Assembly (NCBI GenBank): GCA_002366685.1
Contig: DFBP01000200.1
Coordinates: 6,060-20,361, forward strand
Direction: 5' to 3'
Source of the DNA: Rhodobacterales bacterium UBA3077
Lineage (GTDB): Bacteria > Pseudomonadota > Alphaproteobacteria > Rhodobacterales > Rhodobacteraceae
Length of the DNA stretch: 14,302 nt
The position numbers and the translations under genes were made by a program. Below the pieces are notes generated by a model. The model did no database searches. It was given only the letters and a program-made list of their open reading frames with translations, and had not been told where the DNA came from. This document shows, in pieces, positions 6,727-13,867 of the stretch. Each line of letters begins with the position of its first letter. The stretch's first letter is position 1.

Positions 6727-9700
6727 ATGGACGGGCTTAAAGAAAAAAGTGATCCGCCGATTCCGAAGCTGGTTTTTGAAGACCGCACGGGCAAACGTCG
6801 GCGAATCGTTCTGGCATTGGTCACAATAATTCTACTGCTCGTTCTAGGCTTCGCCGCCGAGTTTTCGTATCGTGTTTTCAACCTGAAGGCCCCCTTGGTT
6901 GAGACATCCGTATTTGACCCCTTTGCCACCGAAGATAATCTGGTTTTTCCGAACCCGGATTCGATTAGTATCGTGATGAAGGATTCTGCGTACACGGATT
7001 GCGGGCAAGGCTGGCTCAACTTGACGGACGAGCCATCCGGGGTTGCCGGTTATGTACCTTTCAATGATGTGACAGCGATGGCAGGTTTGCGCGCCCGTTG
7101 TGCTGATCTGGATACGGTTTATTACCAAGCGTTTTCGTTTGGAGATGCCGATGGCAGCATTCTGGCGCTCGGCCCCATCGGCGCGGCCTTTCCTCTTGAG
7201 GAGTTCAACACCGGATTTGCGAGCCGGAACCGGCCGACAGCTTTCCCCGTTTTGTCTCCCAAACCGGGGACTTCAGAAGAAACTCTGGTGCAGATTTTTG
7301 AAGCGCTCGGACCGGCAAAGACATTTGGTGACGACCTAAGAGCGATTGACCTCACCGGTGTGGACGGGGGCGTATGCATCGACATGACCCACTTTCCGGA
7401 TATGCCCACCGCAGCCCTGATCTCGGTTTTTGAAACGCTCAATGACTGGCTTTCGCCCAAAAGCCTTGGCAGCTGCCTTATTGGCAACATTGATGCGGCT
7501 TTCTGGCAAGACCCAGCGCTGGTGGACCTGATTGGCCGAACGATGCTTCTCGGATTTCAGGAAACCAAGAACCCGTCGAGCCCGGTGGCTCGGCAAGTGT
7601 GGTTTGACGATGCGGCGCAAACGACTCTCAGGAATATTGACAGCGAGAAAACATCCGTCGCCCTAGGAAGCTTTTCAACGCTATGGAAAAGCGGCCAACG
7701 GCAATCCATACAAATTCCCTATTCGGAAGCTATGTTACGGGCGAGCTTTTTTGATGGCGCGGTACTGTTTTCGGAAGAAACCGGAAACACGAATGCGCGC
7801 TACATTGATGAAAACAGGCGCCTAAACCAGATTTGGATGTTGGATGCGGTAAGCTTTCACAACCAACGCCTTGCGATCGGCAGCGCGCCCCAAATCACTA
7901 TTTGGCCTATCGGATACGAAGATCCGGCCGTTTGGCATTTGTTGGAATCGGGGCAATCCCAAAATGAAGTTGCCGAGGCTCTTGAAGCAGAAATTGACCT
8001 TTCAGATCACATGACTGCCGAAGGCGCCGGGCCGTTTTCGACCCATATTGCCCATTCGTCGATTGGGTTACGCGATGTCGGATTTTCGCCCGAAAACACT
8101 CGCATCATCTCCCAGAGCTACAGCCAAATCCCGAGCCCGCGGCGGGTCCAGCTATTTGGAGACAGTGATTCATTTGAACTCGCGCTTGCCTTTAACGGGC
8201 TGGGCAGCACCCGACAAACCGACCTTTTGCTCGAGTTGCTGGCCCGATATAATATCAGTGCCACCTTTTTCCTTTCCACAAGGGAGCTTTTGCTTGCGGA
8301 AGTTGCGGTCAACAAGCTGGTAGAACAGGGCCATACGATCGGAACCAAAACCACGCCGCGTGAATCCCGCTCAAAAACCTTGAGCATTGCGTCAACTATC
8401 CAGAACAACCTGACCCAGCAATTGTTGCAGGATAATTTTGGACACCACGCCTTGTTTGTTCAAAGCCCGACCCGTTACGGCCAGTTTGCCGGTGACCATG
8501 CGGTGCTTGATCAGTTGCAGGATTTGCAATCATCGGGCTACTTTCCGGTTTACAGCAATATTGCCGCCCCCTACGGCCCCTTCGATCCTTTGAAATTTGT
8601 ATCTGATTTGAGCCGAACAGCCCTGTTATCGCCGGCTAACGTTCTCAACTTTGATTTTTCGGAGCAAAATGACGCGACGACCAACCGCCTTTTGCCGGAT
8701 GTCCTCGGGAAACTCGTGAACGACGGATTTACCTTCACAACCTTGCCCGAAATTGCCGGGTTGGAAACGGCCCAGGTGTTTCCCGTTTCAACAACATCTC
8801 CGGCGCGGCGGGATCAGACGATTTATTGGTTTTTAACAATTTCATGGCTGAGTGTGCAGGGCTATATTTTTCTTCTGGCGCTGATGGTCGCGCTCCAGTC
8901 GCCTATATATCTGCTTTTGGCCTTTATGCGGCGCGAGAAATACCCGATGGACGATGAATATCGCCCGCCGGTTACTGTTATTATCCCCGCTTATAACGAA
9001 GCCAAAGTTATAAGGAAAACACTCGAAAGCGTACTGGCATCTGATTATCCGAATCTGAAGGTCATCGTTGTGGATGACGGTTCCAAAGATGAAACCGCGG
9101 CGGTTGTCGAAGAATTGGTGCAAGTTGATCGCCGCGTAAAGCTGATCCGGCAACGAAACCACGGCAAATGGTTTGCCGAAGACCGCGCGCTGGATTTTGT
9201 TGAAACGCCATATTTTGTGATCGTAGATGCCGATACCCTGCTCCAAAAGGATGCCATCAAGTATTTGGTTCAACCCTTCCGCAATGAAAAGGTTGGCGCC
9301 GTTGCCGGCACAGTCGAGATCGGCAACCGGGATAACATCCTGACCGCCTGTCAGGTCATTGAATATAAAATTAGCCAGATCATCGTGCGCCGGGCCTATG
9401 AGGTCTTTAACGGGATTCTGGTTGTACCGGGCGCGATCGGGGCATGGCGCACCGAAGCGGTTATCAAAAGCGGGCTGGTTTCGGGGGATACCATCACCGA
9501 AGACGCCGACCTTACCCTTGCTGTGCATCGCAGCGACTATAAGGTTATTTATGCACCAAAGGCCAAATCCTACACCGAAGCGCCCAATTCGGTCAGGTCA
9601 TTTATGCAACAGCGATTGCGCTGGTCACTGGGTATGTTGCAGGTGTCATGGAAGCACAGGGGCGCTGTTATCGAGGGGCGACCGGTTGGTTTTATCTCGA

Positions 9701-10080
9701 TTGTAAACGCGATCTGGTATCGGACCATCTCCAGCTTTATCTACCCGCTTGTTGATATCATTATCGCTTACTCGATTGTTTTATGGGGGTATACGCTTGC
9801 GACGCAGGGGGTATCTGGCCTTGGCCCTATTTCCCTTGGCTTCATGCTATTATTTTTGCTGCTCACGTTTCTGGACGCTATCAACCTTTTGGCTTCGTTC
9901 TTGCTGGAGCGGCGCTTTAACTGGAAGCTTTTACTCTTGGTCCCGTTCCTCAGATTTGGCTACTGGCAACTAATTTACATATCCTCGCTTCGGTCAATTT
10001 TTCACGCGATTTCCGGTCGGTTGCGCGGGTGGCAAAAGCTGCAAAGAACCGATACGGCCAGAATACTGGAAAAACGGTAG
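6727..10080 (+). CDS. Membrane glycan synthase: degenerate GH18-like, degenerate NodB-like and intact GT2 domains
   Basis: This 1117-residue protein has an N-terminal membrane anchor (about 26-45) that places the next part outside. Residues about 105-408 follow the GH18-like module of known GH18-NodB-GT2 fusions (LDTVYYQAF near 128, GYEDPAVW at 396-403). Where catalytic GH18 has DxxDxDxE the sequence reads GGVCIDMT (214-221), so the acid is lost. Residues about 483-676 are NodB-like: ARYNISATFF (506-515) is typical, but TFDDGPD is replaced by AFNGLGS (488-494) and HTxxH by KTTPR (541-545). After one or two membrane segments (700-733) comes a processive GT2 domain with VIIPAYNEA (751-759), VDDGS (782-786), DAD (834-836), TEDAD (924-928) and QQRLRW (961-966), all intact, then further membrane helices. 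It should polymerise a beta-linked glycan from a UDP-sugar and export it, as PgaC/IcaA or hyaluronan-type synthases do; the sugar is unknown. ATG 6727 is chosen; a TTG at 6721 is possible and neither has a strong ribosome site. Confidence 0.85.
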   Translation: MDGLKEKSDPPIPKLVFEDRTGKRRRIVLALVTIILLLVLGFAAEFSYRVFNLKAPLVETSVFDPFATEDNLVFPNPDSISIVMKDSAYTDCGQGWLNLTDEPSGVAGYVPFNDVTAMAGLRARCADLDTVYYQAFSFGDADGSILALGPIGAAFPLEEFNTGFASRNRPTAFPVLSPKPGTSEETLVQIFEALGPAKTFGDDLRAIDLTGVDGGVCIDMTHFPDMPTAALISVFETLNDWLSPKSLGSCLIGNIDAAFWQDPALVDLIGRTMLLGFQETKNPSSPVARQVWFDDAAQTTLRNIDSEKTSVALGSFSTLWKSGQRQSIQIPYSEAMLRASFFDGAVLFSEETGNTNARYIDENRRLNQIWMLDAVSFHNQRLAIGSAPQITIWPIGYEDPAVWHLLESGQSQNEVAEALEAEIDLSDHMTAEGAGPFSTHIAHSSIGLRDVGFSPENTRIISQSYSQIPSPRRVQLFGDSDSFELALAFNGLGSTRQTDLLLELLARYNISATFFLSTRELLLAEVAVNKLVEQGHTIGTKTTPRESRSKTLSIASTIQNNLTQQLLQDNFGHHALFVQSPTRYGQFAGDHAVLDQLQDLQSSGYFPVYSNIAAPYGPFDPLKFVSDLSRTALLSPANVLNFDFSEQNDATTNRLLPDVLGKLVNDGFTFTTLPEIAGLETAQVFPVSTTSPARRDQTIYWFLTISWLSVQGYIFLLALMVALQSPIYLLLAFMRREKYPMDDEYRPPVTVIIPAYNEAKVIRKTLESVLASDYPNLKVIVVDDGSKDETAAVVEELVQVDRRVKLIRQRNHGKWFAEDRALDFVETPYFVIVDADTLLQKDAIKYLVQPFRNEKVGAVAGTVEIGNRDNILTACQVIEYKISQIIVRRAYEVFNGILVVPGAIGAWRTEAVIKSGLVSGDTITEDADLTLAVHRSDYKVIYAPKAKSYTEAPNSVRSFMQQRLRWSLGMLQVSWKHRGAVIEGRPVGFISIVNAIWYRTISSFIYPLVDIIIAYSIVLWGYTLATQGVSGLGPISLGFMLLFLLLTFLDAINLLASFLLERRFNWKLLLLVPFLRFGYWQLIYISSLRSIFHAISGRLRGWQKLQRTDTARILEKR

Positions 10081-10086
10081 AGAAGC

Positions 10087-10131
10087 TGGCCATCGGCTGC
10101 GTGCCTTTGGCCATTTAATGATTTGTTTTAC
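10087..10131 (+). terminator. Terminator-like hairpin after the synthase gene
   Basis: TGGCCA (10087-10092) and TGGCCA (10108-10113) pair as a self-complementary stem, extended inside by GGC/GCC after a TC/TT mismatch. T-rich sequence TTTAATGATTTGTTTT follows. It begins seven bases after the synthase stop and could end or attenuate transcription before the OpgB-fusion gene. Confidence 0.5.
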
Positions 10132-10197
10132 TTCTTAACATAGCTCAAGGACTGTGCTTGCCTGCCTTGCTAAATATACAAAATAAAGTTTAACTCA

Positions 10198-10234
10198 ACT
10201 CAGGGCATCTCTCGTGTTCGCTCGGAGATTGAGT
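10198..10234 (+). promoter_or_regulatory. Bulged hairpin in the leader of the OpgB-fusion gene
   Basis: GAGATTGAGT (10225-10234) is complementary to ACTCA (10198-10202) plus ATCTC (10207-10211), leaving GGGC as a bulge and a 13-base loop. It lies 61 bases before the start codon and could be part of the 5' untranslated region. No known riboswitch class was recognised. The rest of the 214-base gap is AT-rich, with no clear sigma-70 promoter. Confidence 0.35.
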
Positions 10235-10274
10235 AAGAATCAAGTAAAGCTATGCAAATAACCGGATTAAAACC

Positions 10275-10298
10275 ATGACAAAAAGTAACCGAAGATGA
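10275..10298 (+). CDS. Possible seven-codon leader ORF (MTKSNRR)
   Basis: ATG 10275 opens a seven-codon frame that ends at TGA 10296-10298. This overlaps the start codon of the large fusion gene (ATG 10295-10297) in an ATGA arrangement. Such an overlap could give translational coupling. There is no strong ribosome site for either start, so chance is a serious alternative. Confidence 0.2.
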   Translation: MTKSNRR

Positions 10299-13200
10299 GT
10301 ATTTTGGTTAGTGTGGCGCTCGTCATATCTGCCCTGTTTCTGATGCGCCGGACCCTTCAAACCTTGACCGGAGCGGTAGCTGTTTCCGCATTGGTCTTTT
10401 GGGCTTTGTTCCTGTGCGTTGTCTATTATATCTCCGATTCCCTGACCGGCTCGGGCATAGATGCCTCTGTCCTTTATCACCTAGGGACCGGTTTTGAAGG
10501 CGCTGCAATCGGAGATTTCACAGGCACCGCTGCGCTTGCGGTTACGCTCTTTCTGGTTGCCCTCGGAGTATCTATTTTCTCCATTCGGTTTTTGCGGAAC
10601 AGAACTCTTGAGCAAAAACATCCGCTTCGGATCGGGGCGGCATTGCTCCTTCTGGCGGCTTCGTTTTACGTAAACCCCGCAACCAGTGATCTCACACGGC
10701 TCTACGCAAAATCCGACATCGGAACGGCTAATGTTGAAGTTAGCGACCTCCCCGATCAATTCGCCCCTGCAAGCCCGCTTGTTTTCAACGAGACGCCCAA
10801 AAACTTTGTTGTGCTATATTTGGAGTCGGTTGAGCGAACCTATCTGGATCAATCACTCTTTCCCGGCCTTATGCCCAACTTGGTAGAGCTGGAAAAACAA
10901 GCGCTCAGTTTTACAGACATTACCGAGGTTGAAGAGGCGGGTTGGACCATTGCCGGAATGGTGGCTGGCCAATGCGGGATTCCGCTCACAGGTTCGGGAG
11001 CGGGGGTGGACGAGTTCTTGCCCGGTGCGGTTTGTCTCGGGGATTTGTTGGAAGAGCAGAATTTCGACCTGACATTTCTCGGCGGTGCCGATCTCGATTT
11101 TGCTGGAAAGGGTACCTTTTATGAAACCCACGGGTTTGCGCAGGTCGAAGGCCGCGACGAACTAATGCATACTCTGGATAGCCCCGATTACCTGTCAGCA
11201 TGGGGGCTCTTTGATGACAGCCTCTATGCCGTCGCAACCGATAGGTTTGACCAGCTCGCACAACAGGAAGGCCCTTACGGGCTTGTCGTTTTAACCGTCG
11301 ATACGCACCATCCCTTTGGTTATCTGGCAAACGCCTGCGGAGAGGAGTCCTTTCAGGACCTTGGCAACAAATTTCTGGATGCCGTCCACTGCGCAGATAA
11401 AATGGCGGCCGAATTCATTCACCACGTTCTGAACAGCCCTGATTTTGAAGACACGATTCTGGTGGTCTTGTCAGACCACATGGCAATGCCAAACCAGGTA
11501 CGCGACCAGCTCGAACAAGGAGAAAGGCGGAACCTGCTTTTGTTCTTCGGGCAGGATATTGAAAACGGGCTAAATGGCAAACCCGGAACCACGCTTGATT
11601 TTGCGCCCACACTCCTAAGCCTGATCGGCGCTAAAACAGACGCACTTGGTTTTTCCCGCGACCTGCGCAGCGCAAACCCGACCTTGAGGGCCGGGGAAAC
11701 CCCGCTCGAAACGCTTATCAGCCAAAGCAGGGCCTTTTTATCAACCTTGTGGTCCTTCCCCTCGCTCAATAACGGGCTGGTGGCCGATTTGGAAAACAAC
11801 CGGATTTTGCTGGGAGAACGGTATGCCAAATGGCCGGTTCTGTTTCTGCTTGATGAAGCGCTAGAGATAACGGAAATCAGTTTTGACCTGCACAGCGATG
11901 TGACCCTTTCGGAACGCGTCGCCCGACTAGGTTTTGACCAGCGCTTCGTTTGGGTCGATTCTTGCGACGCAATCACGAGCTTTAATCAACGCCCCGGCAC
12001 GGGCACTGACGAGATGTGCGCCCTTTTCGGAACTTTGGGGAGCGTGAATCTGGGCTCATTTGCTTTCGCGGAAGATAACCGGCTTGATTTCCCGAAAATC
12101 CAGGAGATGTTTGCCGGCCCGCCTCCGAGCCAGGAGTATTTTGATACTTTCGTGGCGGATCTTGTGAGAAAGCGGCAGTTCGCAGCGTCCGAAGTGATCG
12201 ACTTTGTACCGTCAAGCGGCTTGGTGGGCGATTTCGCCATAAGGTCTGCGGGGTATACCCAAGGTGACTCATGGATCCTCAACCGCGAGGTTGGCGGGCG
12301 GATCAACCTGATGCGCGGGCTAACGCTTTTAGGCCTGAACGCCGATGCCGAGCCTGTCAAAATCGGCCATACAGATACTTGCGGCTATGGCGGTCGCGTG
12401 TTTGATACCGTGCGTCTGCAAACGGATTTCAAAACCGCCATGGAAAACAATGAAGGTCGTTTCGGGGCTTTTGCGATTGTCTCCCATAACAGCATGGTCT
12501 GTTACGAGGTCGAAACCGATCTTGAATCGCTCTTTAAGGGAACTGGTCTCGAAGTGTGGCGCGACCTCTGGTACGAACAGCCTTATGTCGCGCTTTTTTC
12601 CGGCAATGGTGACATTTCGGAGTTTTTTGGTGAACGCCAAACCGCGATGGGATTAGAAGCCAGAGACTTTATCCGCCAGATCGAGCCAACGAACCAGCGC
12701 CAGCTTTTGTGGTTACCCCGCATCGCCCACGCAGGGGGTGGTTACAAGGGGGACACCTATACAAATTCGCTTGAGGCGCTCAACACGAGTGCCCCCTACT
12801 ATGATCTGATCGAAATCGACTTAAGCTGGACATCCGACGGGCATTTGGTTTGCCTTCATGACTGGGAGCAGGGATTTTTGTCTGCCGCAGGCAGGACGGT
12901 TTCCAGCGCTCTGACTCTGGCCGAGTTTGAAACGCTTGCGCAGGCAAACCCCGAATTTGAAAGCTGCACGCTTGATACCCTCGCGGATTGGCTTCGTGCA
13001 AACAATTCTGTGCGGATTGTGACAGATATAAAAGACAATGTTCTTGAGGCGCTCAGGCACATCGCAACGACCCACCCCGACATTCAAGCACGCTTTGTGC
13101 CGCAAGTGTACCAGCCACAAAACTACGCTATTGCCCGAGAATTGGGCTTTGAGGACGTGATCTGGACCTTGTATCGCTACGAGGGTGACACGAGCGCGAT

Positions 13201-13852
13201 ATTGAACTGGCTCAAACAAATGGACCTTTTCGGGCTAACGATGCACCCGGATTGGGTCGAAACCGGGCTTGCCCGCGCGGCGCGCGATACGACGGGTGTG
13301 TTAAGCTGGACCCACACCATCAATACCCCTCAGGATTTTGATATGGCGGTGCAGGCCGGAGTTGCCGAAGTTTTTACCGATTTCCTGACCCCAACAAATG
13401 TTGCGCGTTTCGAGGCCTTTTCCTCCGGATTCGGTGCCGGAGAGTCCTTTGTGCGCCTCGTCGGCAGTGAAAGCGCCCTTGCCCTGCCTCGCGGTCTTAC
13501 CTTGGTGGGCTTGTCCGGCGGGAATATGCCAGAGATATTGGCCAACTTTGACTCTTGCGCCAAGTTGGAAACAGGCGCCCTCCCCGACCCCGTGCCATTT
13601 TCCGCCGCCTTGCAGGCGCAAGCAGAAAGCTATGATGCTTTGGCAGTTGTCGCGCATGACAGCGCGCTCTGCGGAGACAGGAGCCTTGAAACCGTTTTTG
13701 CGGGGAGTCCGTTTTCCGGTTGGCCGGAGATCGGGTTTCGTGAACCTTATATCGGCATGGTTGGGTCTGAAGGGCGGGTGATCGAGTTCAATGGCGCAAC
13801 AGAAAGCCAGCTTCACGCGGTGCTTGCTGTTACGGTTGCGCCCCCACGCTAG
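10295..13852 (+). CDS. opgB: OpgB-like phosphoglycerol transferase fused to GDPD, with two ILEI/FAM3-like domains
   Basis: This is 1185 residues; E. coli OpgB/MdoB has about 760. Residues 1-640 track OpgB: four N-terminal membrane segments, TGSGIDASVLYHL (51-63), LYLESVERTY (174-183) with metal ligand Glu177, WTIAGMVAGQCGIPL (217-231) with nucleophile Thr218, CLGDLLEE (247-254), VDTHHPFGY (335-343), SDHMAMPN (393-400) with Asp394/His395, and FVWVDSC (551-557). OpgB moves phosphoglycerol from phosphatidylglycerol to periplasmic glucans. The OpgB C-terminal tail is replaced by an ILEI/FAM3-like domain (651-785), a GDPD domain (about 805-1040) and a second ILEI-like domain (1043-1173). The GDPD part keeps His812, Glu840, Asp842, His855 and Asp911, but the usual HRG is HAG (812-814). 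ATG 10295 fits because homology to OpgB begins at residue 1; the ribosome site is weak. It is 214 bases downstream of the synthase gene, whose product may be its acceptor (inference). The outer part should face the periplasm. Confidence 0.88.
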   Translation: MSILVSVALVISALFLMRRTLQTLTGAVAVSALVFWALFLCVVYYISDSLTGSGIDASVLYHLGTGFEGAAIGDFTGTAALAVTLFLVALGVSIFSIRFLRNRTLEQKHPLRIGAALLLLAASFYVNPATSDLTRLYAKSDIGTANVEVSDLPDQFAPASPLVFNETPKNFVVLYLESVERTYLDQSLFPGLMPNLVELEKQALSFTDITEVEEAGWTIAGMVAGQCGIPLTGSGAGVDEFLPGAVCLGDLLEEQNFDLTFLGGADLDFAGKGTFYETHGFAQVEGRDELMHTLDSPDYLSAWGLFDDSLYAVATDRFDQLAQQEGPYGLVVLTVDTHHPFGYLANACGEESFQDLGNKFLDAVHCADKMAAEFIHHVLNSPDFEDTILVVLSDHMAMPNQVRDQLEQGERRNLLLFFGQDIENGLNGKPGTTLDFAPTLLSLIGAKTDALGFSRDLRSANPTLRAGETPLETLISQSRAFLSTLWSFPSLNNGLVADLENNRILLGERYAKWPVLFLLDEALEITEISFDLHSDVTLSERVARLGFDQRFVWVDSCDAITSFNQRPGTGTDEMCALFGTLGSVNLGSFAFAEDNRLDFPKIQEMFAGPPPSQEYFDTFVADLVRKRQFAASEVIDFVPSSGLVGDFAIRSAGYTQGDSWILNREVGGRINLMRGLTLLGLNADAEPVKIGHTDTCGYGGRVFDTVRLQTDFKTAMENNEGRFGAFAIVSHNSMVCYEVETDLESLFKGTGLEVWRDLWYEQPYVALFSGNGDISEFFGERQTAMGLEARDFIRQIEPTNQRQLLWLPRIAHAGGGYKGDTYTNSLEALNTSAPYYDLIEIDLSWTSDGHLVCLHDWEQGFLSAAGRTVSSALTLAEFETLAQANPEFESCTLDTLADWLRANNSVRIVTDIKDNVLEALRHIATTHPDIQARFVPQVYQPQNYAIARELGFEDVIWTLYRYEGDTSAILNWLKQMDLFGLTMHPDWVETGLARAARDTTGVLSWTHTINTPQDFDMAVQAGVAEVFTDFLTPTNVARFEAFSSGFGAGESFVRLVGSESALALPRGLTLVGLSGGNMPEILANFDSCAKLETGALPDPVPFSAALQAQAESYDALAVVAHDSALCGDRSLETVFAGSPFSGWPEIGFREPYIGMVGSEGRVIEFNGATESQLHAVLAVTVAPPR
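12245..12649 (+). repeat. ILEI/FAM3-like domain, copy A (residues 651-785 of the fusion)
   Basis: The copy starts SAGYTQGDSW, has RGLTLLGL (674-681), FDTV (703-706), FAIVSHNSMVCYE (726-738), a helix before RDLW (756-759), and ends PYVALFSG...GERQTA. The order of motifs (RG-hydrophobic strand, FDT, alanine/valine strand, R-D-x-W, aromatic strand, GE) matches the ILEI/FAM3 fold, also found in the sugar-binding stem of POMGnT1. Assignment is by eye. Confidence 0.55.
12707..13414 (+). other. GDPD domain within the fusion (residues 805-1040)
   Basis: RIAHAGGGYKGDTYTNSLEA (809-828), then LIEIDLSWTSDGHLVCLHDW (838-857), then VTDIKDN (909-915) and a late VFTDF (1026-1030) give the TIM-barrel GDPD order. 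Catalytic histidines 812 and 855 and the E-x-D pair 840/842 are present. The Arg next to the first His is Ala, and the ENT motif is YTNS. This matches a HAGG-type GDPD subgroup more than the GlpQ/UgpQ types. Confidence 0.75.
13421..13813 (+). repeat. ILEI/FAM3-like domain, copy B (residues 1043-1173 of the fusion)
   Basis: This copy aligns end to end with copy A: SSGFGAGESF, RLVG (1054-1057), RGLTLVGL (1066-1073), FDSC (1085-1088), LAVVAHDSALCGD (1116-1128), SLETVF (1130-1135), REPYIGMVGSEG (1149-1160), EFNGAT (1164-1169). The RGLTL, VxHxS..C, LE(S/T)xF and PY(V/I) positions are shared. It implies a domain duplication around the GDPD module. Confidence 0.6.
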
Positions 13853-13867
13853 CCGCCGCCCTAGCCT

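Noticed and set aside
8842..9528. 228-codon leftward frame opposite the synthase
   Set aside because: It is the reverse-strand shadow of the GT2 coding region, whose motifs are unmistakable in the plus frame.
11419..11976. 185-codon leftward frame inside the OpgB-fusion gene
   Set aside because: Serine- and arginine-rich shadow of the plus-strand coding sequence, without a ribosome site or family resemblance.
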